From an uncultured Mucilaginibacter sp. (GTDB lineage: Bacteria; Bacteroidota; Bacteroidia; Sphingobacteriales; Sphingobacteriaceae), in contig NZ_CAJYGQ010000009.1 of the NCBI RefSeq assembly GCF_913773635.1, forward strand, positions 62,001-126,000: DNA of 64,000 nucleotides, read 5' to 3'. Of the stretch, positions 19,586 to 28,300 are shown piece by piece. Each line of letters begins with the position of its first letter. Positions within the stretch are counted from its first letter, which is position 1. The notes under the pieces were generated by a model. It was given only the letters and a program-made list of their open reading frames with translations, ran no database searches and was not told where the DNA came from. The position numbers and the translations under genes are program-made.

Positions 19586-21877
19586 TTAATCAACAAACTG
19601 GTCTTCGTTCCACGCATCACCAGCTTTGGTTCTGTTTACCAACCCTCCGGTTTCCTTTCGGGTGGGTACACGTAACCTGTATTGGTCTTTAATGAGCCCC
19701 ATAGAAACAAACACCCTATTTAAGTTGGGGAATGTGCTTAATATGGCTTTGCTATTCGTTCGCAAATCCATGTCGGCGTAATTGCGAAACATGGCCTTTT
19801 TTACCAAAGGCAAACGTGCGTTATTTTTTATGGTAACATCACCACGCTCGGGCTTTGTGAACGGGCCACTCTCAACGGCAATGTTATTAATCATGGCACA
19901 TCCGTTAGGTAAGTCAGGGCGCCATTCAGCAGTCAGTACATCACCCCACAGCGAATGCTTCAGACCATATTGCTTTTCAAGAATTTTACCATAAGATTTC
20001 CACGGCTCTTTAAATGGCTCCATCTCCTGTAACCGTTCTTCATAAGCGGTGCCAAGCTTATAGTTACGGCTGGTGCCACGGTCATCAATAATTTGGTTTT
20101 GAGTTTTAACAAATACGTTATTTCGGGCTATATTGTCATGCCCGCCTCCAAATTTTATGGCGTCAATAGCATCATGCACTATGTTGTTGTAAAACATGTC
20201 GCCGCTATCGCCATCGTCACAATAAAAGCCATTGGAGCGGTTTACATGGTGAACAAAATTGTATCTGAAAATATTACCATAGGTAGACCATCCGCCGTAA
20301 TTATAAAACGCGCCGTTATCTGCTTCTTTCAAAGCAATATTATGTACCTCGTTAAATTCAAACAAGCAGTTGTTTATTAAATCAGTACGAACTGCGCTTT
20401 TGGGCACATCATGTATAAGGTTATGGGCTATATTTAATCCAACGCATTCTCTTAACTGAATTGCCTCCTTAAAAGAAATACGCGCAACATGATGAATATG
20501 ATTATTTATTAATTTGCTATGGGCAGCTATCAGCTTTTTGCGATTGCCTGCCGCTTGCACTTCAATACCACTGCCACCGGTATCAAATATGTTATTACTT
20601 TGAATTGTAACATCATCTCCTCCACTCACCCAAATACCCGTGTTACCAACATTGCTAATATTGCAGCCTGCAATTTTTATATGGTACGAATTAGTTATTT
20701 CAAAACCATTGCTTAAGGTGCCGCTAACATTGATGTTTTGGAACTGGATATTTGATGCGCCCTTAAGCGTAAGTAACGGCTTGTCTGAATCAGCTACGCT
20801 CACCTTCATCTTGTTCAATGGCGCAGGTGGATAGTAATAGATCTTATTATCTTTAGTATCCAAGGCCCATTCACCGGGGGTGTCAATCTCTTCGAGAAGA
20901 TTTAAAGCCATCCATTTTTCTTTACCATTGCCTACCCGCCATAAAGGGTTTTGACTGGCAATTTCGGAGTATTTTGACCCCATGCCACCTGGCGGCTCTT
21001 CAAAAAAGCTAATGGTATGCTGTTGTAAATCTAGCTTTTTCACCTTGGAGGTATAAGGGCCCCATGGCACCCGCCAAAACCCTTTAAGCCACAAATCATG
21101 GCCATTGGCCATCATGGCGCTCCATCGTTCTGACCGGTTGGTGCGATCAAGGTCAACCTCGTTTATTTCTTCCTTGTCCTCCGGCTTGCCACCGTTTGCA
21201 TAGTAAAATGTGTAATTATCTTTTGCACCGTTGCACGTAACCCAACCGGCGTCATTGACATTTCTGATACTCTCGGTTTGGTTAGGCCATTGTGATAAAA
21301 GTTGGCGCTTATTGTTGGCAAACAGATCAATAATATACCATTTATCTTCAAACTGATTTACCGGCGCAAACTGCTTTACATGTGATAGGTTGAGCCCTGT
21401 TAAATCAAGTTCCTTAATATTGGCTGCATTAGTTTTGGGATGAACACGCCTCTGTGCATCGGCACTCAAGGGCTTCCATTTATCCACACCAATACTTGTT
21501 AGTGCGGATAGATTAACCACCTCATTAGGATAGCCACGGTAAATCACAGGCTGATGTGTTGTACCCGAGTCCTGCTCATTGAATATGAGGGGTTTGGTTA
21601 ATGAATAATTTCCGCCCCTTATCCATATCACAACACCCTGCTTACCTTTTAAAATTTTTCGCGCTGCTTTCTGAGCGGTACCCAAAGTAGCAAAAGGAGC
21701 CTTTAATGTACCCGCCCAGGCATCATTGCCGGTTGTGGAAACATAAAGATTAACCGTCGGGCTTTTTTTAGCAGCAGTTTGAGCAGCGGCCTGTTCAAAA
21801 AAGCAAAGCAAACACAGTACTGTGATAAGGTTTAGGTTGAGCGGTATCTTATAACCAAACGGTGTAATACTATTCAT
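19586..21877 (-). CDS. Secreted right-handed beta-helix hydrolase, GH141-like
   Basis: A 763-residue protein with signal peptide (ending AAAQ). It opens with NLYVSTTGNDAWAG and PFATLGTAQKAAR, the usual entry to a parallel beta-helix, followed by short repeated strands rich in Asn and Ile (IQSNNIFDTGGSGIEVQ, NNIVHDAIDAIKFGGG) between about 370 and 640. This layout resembles GH141 (fucosidase/xylanase) and PL-type helices; GH141-like is my best guess from recall. ATG 21877 is chosen; the codon before it (21880) is TTG. It leads the operon with GH3 and the esterase. Operator copy B lies 63 bp upstream. A paralogue is at 28301-30499. Confidence 0.75.
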   Translation of the reverse strand: MNSITPFGYKIPLNLNLITVLCLLCFFEQAAAQTAAKKSPTVNLYVSTTGNDAWAGTLKAPFATLGTAQKAARKILKGKQGVVIWIRGGNYSLTKPLIFNEQDSGTTHQPVIYRGYPNEVVNLSALTSIGVDKWKPLSADAQRRVHPKTNAANIKELDLTGLNLSHVKQFAPVNQFEDKWYIIDLFANNKRQLLSQWPNQTESIRNVNDAGWVTCNGAKDNYTFYYANGGKPEDKEEINEVDLDRTNRSERWSAMMANGHDLWLKGFWRVPWGPYTSKVKKLDLQQHTISFFEEPPGGMGSKYSEIASQNPLWRVGNGKEKWMALNLLEEIDTPGEWALDTKDNKIYYYPPAPLNKMKVSVADSDKPLLTLKGASNIQFQNINVSGTLSNGFEITNSYHIKIAGCNISNVGNTGIWVSGGDDVTIQSNNIFDTGGSGIEVQAAGNRKKLIAAHSKLINNHIHHVARISFKEAIQLRECVGLNIAHNLIHDVPKSAVRTDLINNCLFEFNEVHNIALKEADNGAFYNYGGWSTYGNIFRYNFVHHVNRSNGFYCDDGDSGDMFYNNIVHDAIDAIKFGGGHDNIARNNVFVKTQNQIIDDRGTSRNYKLGTAYEERLQEMEPFKEPWKSYGKILEKQYGLKHSLWGDVLTAEWRPDLPNGCAMINNIAVESGPFTKPERGDVTIKNNARLPLVKKAMFRNYADMDLRTNSKAILSTFPNLNRVFVSMGLIKDQYRLRVPTRKETGGLVNRTKAGDAWNEDQFVD

Positions 21878-21940
21878 CAAAAAAAAGCTTGTAATTGGTG
21901 ATGTAAATAACCGCTTTTTAAATGGCCGCTAATGATGCAA

Positions 21941-21971
21941 ATGTTGCATTTTATGCACGCAATGTCTCAAA
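21941..21971 (-). promoter_or_regulatory. Putative regulator operator, copy B (upstream of beta-helix-GH3-esterase operon)
   Basis: Minus strand GAGACATTGCG and GCAACATTTGC, starts 21 bp apart, 63 bp before the start codon. Both half-sites fit G(A/C)(G/A)ACATTTGC better here than in the other copies. It lies between this operon and the 3' end of the regulator gene. Confidence 0.6.
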
Positions 21972-21994
21972 AACTTAATTCAGACAATGTTAAT

Positions 21995-24900
21995 TCAGTT
22001 AGCATTCTCTATCATGCTGTTTAAATACTCCGATGGCGTTTTGCCAAACTGTTTTTTGAACGAAGCTGTAAACGACGACGGATTTTTAAACCCAACCTCA
22101 TATGATATTTGCGATACATTAAGCTTGCGTTGTAACAACAACTCGGCCGCATGTTTTAACCGTATACTGCTAATTACCTCAAGCGGGTTTTGACCGGTAA
22201 TGGCTTTAAGTTTTCGGAAAAGGTGGCTCCGGCTCATACACACTATGTTGCCTAAATCTTCTACACCAAACTCATCGTTACTCATATTTGCCTTCACTGC
22301 TGCAATTACTTTATTTAAAAACTCTTCATCGAGTGGGTTCCGGGTTATATTCTTAGGCACCATCACCCCGTCAGACTTATACTTGGCAATCAGCCTTTTT
22401 TGCGCTGCAATCAGGTTGTTAACTCTTGCTTTAAGTAATTCAGGGTGGAACGGTTTTGCTATATAATCATCGGCGCCAGTTTGGTAGCCTTCAATGCGGT
22501 GTTGTACATCAGTCTTTGCGGTAAGTAAAATAACCGGGATGTGACTGTTGGCTACGTTCTGCTTTAAATTAAGGCACAACTCCACGCCATCCATTTCGGG
22601 CATCATCACATCGCTTAAAATAAGCGCAGGCTCATGGTTTTGAATAATGCTTAACGCAATTTTGCCGTTTTCGGCTTTTAGTATCTCGTAGGTATCAGCA
22701 AATATTTGCTCCAGGTAATCCAGCACATCATGGTTATCTTCAACTATAAGCAGCACTTCTTTATGAGCATCAGGTTTTATATCAAGAGCTTGATCAGTAT
22801 CCGCCAATTCAACTGCGAGTGACGAATTGAAGTCATATTCGGGTTGGTAAACTGAATAGGGTATGGTTAAGCCGACTTGGTTTACATAAGCATCTTTAAC
22901 AGGCAACAAAATTGTGAAAGTGGTTTTAACGCCTGGGTCACTTTCTGCCGCCACTACACCTTGGTGAAGCTCGACCAAACTTTTGGTTAAAGAAAGACCT
23001 ACGCCGGTACCTTTAACATGAGTGTCGGAAAAGAAACGCTCGAACAAGTGTTTGAACTCTTCGGTATTTATACCCTTTCCGTTATCTTCAACGGTAATGG
23101 CAATCCATTTGTTAACTTTTATATGCACTTGTTGCTTTACCTGGCTCGATGCAATCTCTGCTATCTTCACGGCCACCTTACCCCCTGCAGGCACAAACTT
23201 AAATGCATTGATAAGTAAATTATTGATAGCCATTTCCATTTTGCCCGGATCAATATCAATAATGAAACTACTCAGCTCACTCTCCAAAGAAAAATCAACA
23301 CTGCTCTTTTGAGCAAGCGGTTCAAAATTCTGACATATTTCTTTAATAAAATCAACTACATCAACATCCCGCTTATGCAACTTAAGCATGCCCTGTTCCA
23401 TTTTTTGGAACGTCATTAACTCGTCTACCAAATACAGCAGCTTTTTACAGTTCCGGTATACCATCTGCATTTTTTGACGCAAAGGACTATTTAAGTCATC
23501 TGAAGAAAGCATCTCATCAACCGGACCAACGATAAGTGACAGCGGCGTTCTGAACTCATGTGATACGTTGGTAAAAAACTCAACTTTCATTTGGTTAAGT
23601 TTTCGCAACTGATCTTTTTCCAGCTTTTCGAAGTGTAACTGACTGCGGTGACGGCTTTGCGCAAGTAAATATTTTACAAATACATACAGCAGAACATTGA
23701 ATATGATGATGTATAGCACAATTGCCCACCATGTTTTCCATGGCGGAGGCAAAATAATTACCTTCAGGCTTATAGGATTGTTATTCCATTTACCTGTATA
23801 GTTTGCAGCTTTAACCTTAAACCAATAAGTACCCGGGTTAAGGTTGGTATATGTGGCACTACGGTTATCGGCTCCAACGTTTATCCATTCCTTATCAAAC
23901 CCCTCCATTTTATAAGCGTATGCATTTAGCTCAGCGTTTGAAAAGTGTAAGGCTGTAAAGCCTATAGTAAATACATTGTTATGGTAGTTTAGGGTTATTG
24001 CCCGTGTGTTGGTAATAGGTTTGGTTAAAATAACCTGATTATTAAGGGTATCGTTAACATTAACGGTTTTGTTAAACAACTTCAATTCGGTAAAATGCAA
24101 TTGAGGCGGAGCCGTATTGCTGCTTAACAGTAATGGATTGAAGCTTAAGAAGCCATCATCGGTACCAAACAAAAACTGTGTTTTGCTTACGCGGCAACTG
24201 CTTACCGCACTAAAATCGATACCCGAAATAATATTATTAAACTGTTTTTTTTGAGGATTAAATTTTACCAATCCTTTAATAGTTGCTATCCACAAGTTAC
24301 CGGCATCATCGGCAAGTAAACCGTTAATTGATTTATCGGGCAAGCCATCACTCTCGAAATAGGTTTTTACCTGCTTAATCACAGGTTCGGGCTCATTACC
24401 CGATAAAGTTATTTGATTAAGGCCCGACTCGGAACCTACCCATATTAGGTTTTGAGGGTACTCAGCAATTGACAAAAAATTACTGCCATAAACCTTATTG
24501 CCTTTACTGTCAAACTCAACCGCCTTGAATTTTTTATCAACCGGGTTTATGTATCCAACCTTACCGTTTTCAAAGCCAAGCCATATTCTGCATGCGTGGT
24601 CTTCAAAAATGGCTCGTAAAAAGCCCGCTTGAAGGAGTCGATGAGCCGCAGGCTGTTGCGAAAAATTGATTTGCTTACCAGATGCATCAACGCAAACAAC
24701 GCCTGAGTTTGTACCAATCCAGGTATTTGCTTTACTGTCTTTAAGTATCGCAAACACTGCTTTATCTTGCAGCACCTGCGTTAAGCCACTCATATTGTTG
24801 ACACTAAACGTGGTTAACCCGGCCAGGCTGCCTGCCCAAACTTGGTTATTTATTATACTTAACGACCGGTTATTATGATAGGCGTTGGGTGTACCTGCCT

Positions 24901-26128
24901 GTACTTTGGTGAGGGTATTGTTAACCAAGGTATACTTGTACACACCGGTATTTGAGGTGCCAAACCATACATCATTACCATTAGTTGAAAATAAGCCTCT
25001 TACCCTATCTTTAAAGTTTTTATTAGTAAAAGTGTAATACTGTAATGGTAGTAAGTTTAAATCAACCTTATTGAGGCCGGCTTCTGTACCACACCACAAT
25101 ACGGCGTTTCTATCAACCATTACCTTGTACACAATATTGCTGCTTATGCTTTTATTGCTGATGGCATTGTGCCGGTAAATGGTAAGCCTGGCATCAGGCG
25201 ATGCTATTTTTTCAATTTTGGCTAACCCATACTCTGTTGCCAGCCATACGTCGCCCAACGGCGATTTTGTTATATCAAATATCTGGTAATTTTTAAGTGT
25301 GGTTTGGCTTTCTTTAAATGTATTCACATACTCATATGGCTTGTACCCGCCGTTATCACTATCGAACGGCAACCTCATAAGTCCGTCTCCTCCTGTGCCT
25401 ATGTACAAATCTTTGTTGTACAACATTAAACTCCAAAACTTATCGCCGTAAGGATTTGGGTTTGCCGGAATACGATAGAGCTGATATTGCGCATTCCTGG
25501 TATTGAAATGAATGATACCTTCGCGTGCGGCTATCCAAAGCCAGTCATTATCACCATCAATAATCTTAACTATATCCTTAAAAGGGGCTTGGTTGAAAGT
25601 TTTGTAAGATCCGGTTTGCGGATCAAATGATATTAATGCTTCTGCTGTGCCTATCCATAACGTGCCGGTTGATAAGTCGGCCTGTAAAGCATTAATCTGC
25701 CTGCTTAAAAAAGAATAAACCTGTTTTTTATTTACGGGATAATTGGTAAACCTTTCCGTTTGTAAATTAAAACGACTTAAGCCGGCTTCGGTACCAAACC
25801 AAAGGTTACCCTTTTTGTCTTCGCATATAGCGTGTGCCCAATTACCCGATATGCTGCTAAGGTTGTTGTTCTTGTAGTACTTAACAAAGTTATAACCGTC
25901 AAACTTACACAAGCCGTTCATGGTACCCACCCACAAGAAGCCTTTACTATCTTGAAACAAGTTCCTGATGCGAACATCGGGCAGGCCATCATTACTGTTA
26001 TAAACCTTAAATATCGGGGTTAAGCTTATGCCGCTGTCGTCATTTAATGTGTAGGTTGATTGCCCGGCATTAACCGTAGCAATGCCATACAATATTGCCG
26101 TAGTGAATGAGAGCAGGTACTTAAGCAT
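21995..26128 (-). CDS. Hybrid two-component system regulator (HTCS)
   Basis: One 1377-residue chain holds a whole signalling pathway. Signal peptide (1-22); two seven-bladed periplasmic propellers with repeated motifs such as LWIGT and VWFGT (about 35-710); a Y_Y_Y domain (about 720-785); a membrane helix (about 799-823, WWAIVLYIIIFNVLLYVFV); histidine kinase with NVSHEFRTPLSL, phospho-His at 857, and ATP-binding motifs DNGKGI and GTGVGLSL; receiver with LIVEDN, phospho-Asp 1173 in SDVMMPEMDG, and KPF; and an AraC-type helix-turn-helix at the end (about 1290-1372, VGFKNPSSFTASFKKQFG). HTCSs bind oligosaccharides in the periplasm and activate their own PUL. It sits in the middle of the locus, and three flanking units share a candidate operator. 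Confidence 0.96.
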   Translation of the reverse strand: MLKYLLSFTTAILYGIATVNAGQSTYTLNDDSGISLTPIFKVYNSNDGLPDVRIRNLFQDSKGFLWVGTMNGLCKFDGYNFVKYYKNNNLSSISGNWAHAICEDKKGNLWFGTEAGLSRFNLQTERFTNYPVNKKQVYSFLSRQINALQADLSTGTLWIGTAEALISFDPQTGSYKTFNQAPFKDIVKIIDGDNDWLWIAAREGIIHFNTRNAQYQLYRIPANPNPYGDKFWSLMLYNKDLYIGTGGDGLMRLPFDSDNGGYKPYEYVNTFKESQTTLKNYQIFDITKSPLGDVWLATEYGLAKIEKIASPDARLTIYRHNAISNKSISSNIVYKVMVDRNAVLWCGTEAGLNKVDLNLLPLQYYTFTNKNFKDRVRGLFSTNGNDVWFGTSNTGVYKYTLVNNTLTKVQAGTPNAYHNNRSLSIINNQVWAGSLAGLTTFSVNNMSGLTQVLQDKAVFAILKDSKANTWIGTNSGVVCVDASGKQINFSQQPAAHRLLQAGFLRAIFEDHACRIWLGFENGKVGYINPVDKKFKAVEFDSKGNKVYGSNFLSIAEYPQNLIWVGSESGLNQITLSGNEPEPVIKQVKTYFESDGLPDKSINGLLADDAGNLWIATIKGLVKFNPQKKQFNNIISGIDFSAVSSCRVSKTQFLFGTDDGFLSFNPLLLSSNTAPPQLHFTELKLFNKTVNVNDTLNNQVILTKPITNTRAITLNYHNNVFTIGFTALHFSNAELNAYAYKMEGFDKEWINVGADNRSATYTNLNPGTYWFKVKAANYTGKWNNNPISLKVIILPPPWKTWWAIVLYIIIFNVLLYVFVKYLLAQSRHRSQLHFEKLEKDQLRKLNQMKVEFFTNVSHEFRTPLSLIVGPVDEMLSSDDLNSPLRQKMQMVYRNCKKLLYLVDELMTFQKMEQGMLKLHKRDVDVVDFIKEICQNFEPLAQKSSVDFSLESELSSFIIDIDPGKMEMAINNLLINAFKFVPAGGKVAVKIAEIASSQVKQQVHIKVNKWIAITVEDNGKGINTEEFKHLFERFFSDTHVKGTGVGLSLTKSLVELHQGVVAAESDPGVKTTFTILLPVKDAYVNQVGLTIPYSVYQPEYDFNSSLAVELADTDQALDIKPDAHKEVLLIVEDNHDVLDYLEQIFADTYEILKAENGKIALSIIQNHEPALILSDVMMPEMDGVELCLNLKQNVANSHIPVILLTAKTDVQHRIEGYQTGADDYIAKPFHPELLKARVNNLIAAQKRLIAKYKSDGVMVPKNITRNPLDEEFLNKVIAAVKANMSNDEFGVEDLGNIVCMSRSHLFRKLKAITGQNPLEVISSIRLKHAAELLLQRKLNVSQISYEVGFKNPSSFTASFKKQFGKTPSEYLNSMIENAN

Positions 26129-26195
26129 AAACGTTTACATTGGTTTTAACAGCACTCAATTACTGAGATAAGGGCTGCTAATTTTGAAGTAACTA

Positions 26196-26288
26196 TAATA
26201 GATATAATATAGCACATATAATAACAATTATCATAAAGCAGTACGTTACAGCAAGTACGAACCATCTTTTGGCTTGTTTTGTAGGCAT
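26196..26288 (-). CDS. Possible 30-residue single-pass membrane peptide
   Basis: An ATG at 26288, four bases after the stop of the hydrolase gene, opens a reading frame encoding about 31 residues: MPTKQAKRWFVLAV followed by a strongly hydrophobic stretch (FMIIVIICAILYLL) and a stop. The charged N-terminus and single hydrophobic helix look like a small membrane protein. The tight spacing suggests translational coupling. No homologue is recognised and AT-rich intergenic DNA can produce such ORFs by chance. Confidence 0.3.
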
Positions 26289-26292
26289 GAGA

Positions 26293-28062
26293 TCAATTAA
26301 AGGCAATTTGTCGGTATTTATTGACTGAAGCCGCCATTCCAAGTTCTTTATGGTAAGTTGGAGCTTTGTAAACAAAAGCATACGGCTTGTACAACGTTGC
26401 GCACGTTGGGTTATTTGCCTTGAGCTTTTGATAGGCCAGCCATAAATTATCATATTTTATTATAGCGGCCTTAAGTTTAGCTTTATCGTAAGTCGACGTT
26501 TTATCGCCTTCAAATCCTATAGCCATAATGTTCCACCCTTCGGCTATAATATTGTACAGCAGGCGGCCGTAAGTGCTCGACACGCGTATGTACTCTTCAT
26601 CGCTTTTATTGCGGATTTTTATCTTCATACTTAAGCGGGCAATAGTATCCCACTTACGTGCAGCTTCAAACTTTTCCTCAACAGCTGCCTTTAGTAATCC
26701 CTTCTGGTAATATTGCGTGAATTGCTTGTACAACGTGCCTTCAGAATCAAAGGCGGTAGAATCTTTGTTAGGAGCAGAACCAGCTAAAAACTCGTCGCGC
26801 ATCCACCATACCCATTCACTATTAAACGTTGGCATGGCCGAGTCATGTCCCCGAAGCACTGCCCTGGCCGATAGCAGGCATAGCTGGCGAAAAGCGGAAT
26901 GTGAGGATTGGCTCATTCCATTTTCTATCATAAATTGCTTGAACACCTGATCTTCGGTTTGGCTGGTATTGCCGGCCCAGTGACTAAGTACATAGGCATT
27001 CAGCCTGCACCAAAACTCATTGGCAATGTACGGGCCTACCCAGCCTCCCCCGCGCGACCACGACCATACTCCGGCAAAATTCGGATGATGCCTTATATCA
27101 TTTAAACTTTTAAATTCTTTTTGCGGCCTATTGACGTTGTACTCCTCAAACCCGCTTATAACACCGTTCATCACATAATTTGGATAAGCACCTTTACCCT
27201 CGTACTCGCGCTGGCATTGTACTTCCACTACCTGTTTATGCCGGCCCTTCATAAGCGTTGGGTTAAAGTCAAAGGTGCGGTGATAGTCACCTTTGGTGTG
27301 TTTAACCATAAAAACCAAGTTGGGATGAGTATTGATTTGATTTACAACATTGAGGTAATACTGCGGATCGTCATGCATGCCACCGAACGACCAGGTACGG
27401 TAAAAAATCTTCTTGTGCCGCTTTACACATACTTCCTCTCTCAATAAATTAAGTAACTTAACATGGCTGGCTTCGCCCTGGGTAATGGGATTATTGCCGG
27501 TGTGATAAGGGACATTATTTAAGTACGTTTCACCGGTACGTATAACCAAACCATCTAAATCAGGAAAGGTATCAAAAAGTTCATTAAGCATTAACCGGTG
27601 TATATCAATTGTTTTAGGACGCTTAAACGAAATCTTGCCGTTTGCATCGCAAATATCATTTCTATACAACTCAACCAGTTTTTTGGGCAGCACAATGATG
27701 TCCGTAAAGTAGTAAGCCTTCATACCTGCCTTGTGCGCTTTCTGAATATTTGCCTTAACCTTATTTGCTGCGTTGTTAACCCACTCGCGCGCTACACTGC
27801 CAAAGGGAAATATATCGGGATTCAGTTTATCAAAGGTGATAGCTGCGTGAGCGAAGGTAAAATCGTTAAATACTTGTCCGTTGTAGCCGTTTTTTTGCAG
27901 GTAGGCAGGATTGTTAAATGCAGATACGGTAAGCTCCTCGCCGGGGTTGTTGTGCACCATATCTAATATATACTGAGCTTTAGATGACTGGGCTGCTGTT
28001 CTCAGTGTGAAGGCCATCCATAAGATGAGTGGTAAAAATAACGAAGCTTTTGTTTTAAACAC
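26293..28062 (-). CDS. Secreted putative glycoside hydrolase, uncharacterised
   Basis: About 589 residues from GTG 28062, which places a good signal peptide first (FKTKASLFLPLILWMAF, ending TAAQ). The longer frame from GTG 28149 would add 29 residues without signal features; no ATG is available in this part. The body looks like a TIM-barrel sugar hydrolase: AYYFTDIIVLP, DLDGLVIRTGETY, KKIFYRTWSFGG, VFMVKHTKGDYHR, QVVEVQCQREYEG and FAGVWSWSRGGGW read like successive barrel strands with acidic or aromatic ends. It faintly recalls alpha-glucuronidase-type enzymes, but I cannot assign a family. Operator copy C lies upstream (28211-28241), placing it under the same control as the PUL. Confidence 0.6.
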   Translation of the reverse strand: MFKTKASLFLPLILWMAFTLRTAAQSSKAQYILDMVHNNPGEELTVSAFNNPAYLQKNGYNGQVFNDFTFAHAAITFDKLNPDIFPFGSVAREWVNNAANKVKANIQKAHKAGMKAYYFTDIIVLPKKLVELYRNDICDANGKISFKRPKTIDIHRLMLNELFDTFPDLDGLVIRTGETYLNNVPYHTGNNPITQGEASHVKLLNLLREEVCVKRHKKIFYRTWSFGGMHDDPQYYLNVVNQINTHPNLVFMVKHTKGDYHRTFDFNPTLMKGRHKQVVEVQCQREYEGKGAYPNYVMNGVISGFEEYNVNRPQKEFKSLNDIRHHPNFAGVWSWSRGGGWVGPYIANEFWCRLNAYVLSHWAGNTSQTEDQVFKQFMIENGMSQSSHSAFRQLCLLSARAVLRGHDSAMPTFNSEWVWWMRDEFLAGSAPNKDSTAFDSEGTLYKQFTQYYQKGLLKAAVEEKFEAARKWDTIARLSMKIKIRNKSDEEYIRVSSTYGRLLYNIIAEGWNIMAIGFEGDKTSTYDKAKLKAAIIKYDNLWLAYQKLKANNPTCATLYKPYAFVYKAPTYHKELGMAASVNKYRQIAFN

Positions 28063-28210
28063 AGGTTTATAATTTAGGTATAAAAAGTAAGCCGATACTG
28101 CTGGTAAGCGGTATCGGCCATTGCAATCAAACTCAAGTACAACCAACACTTATTTTGATAGGCAGAGCCTGTGCTAAGGTCGTAACCTACCCAATAAAAT
28201 ACTTACCCAC

Positions 28211-28241
28211 ATGTTGCAGGCTCTAACGCAAATGTTTCTAA
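28211..28241 (-). promoter_or_regulatory. Putative regulator operator, copy C (upstream of the putative hydrolase)
   Basis: Minus strand GAAACATTTGCGTTA then GCAACAT, starts 21 bp apart, sharing ACATTTGCGTTA with copy A. It lies 61 bp before GTG 28149 or 148 bp before GTG 28062. Confidence 0.6.
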
Positions 28242-28300
28242 ATCGTGTATAGCAAAGTCTTCCAATTCATCTTTTAACGCGTTTGGAGCAACTAACAAGT

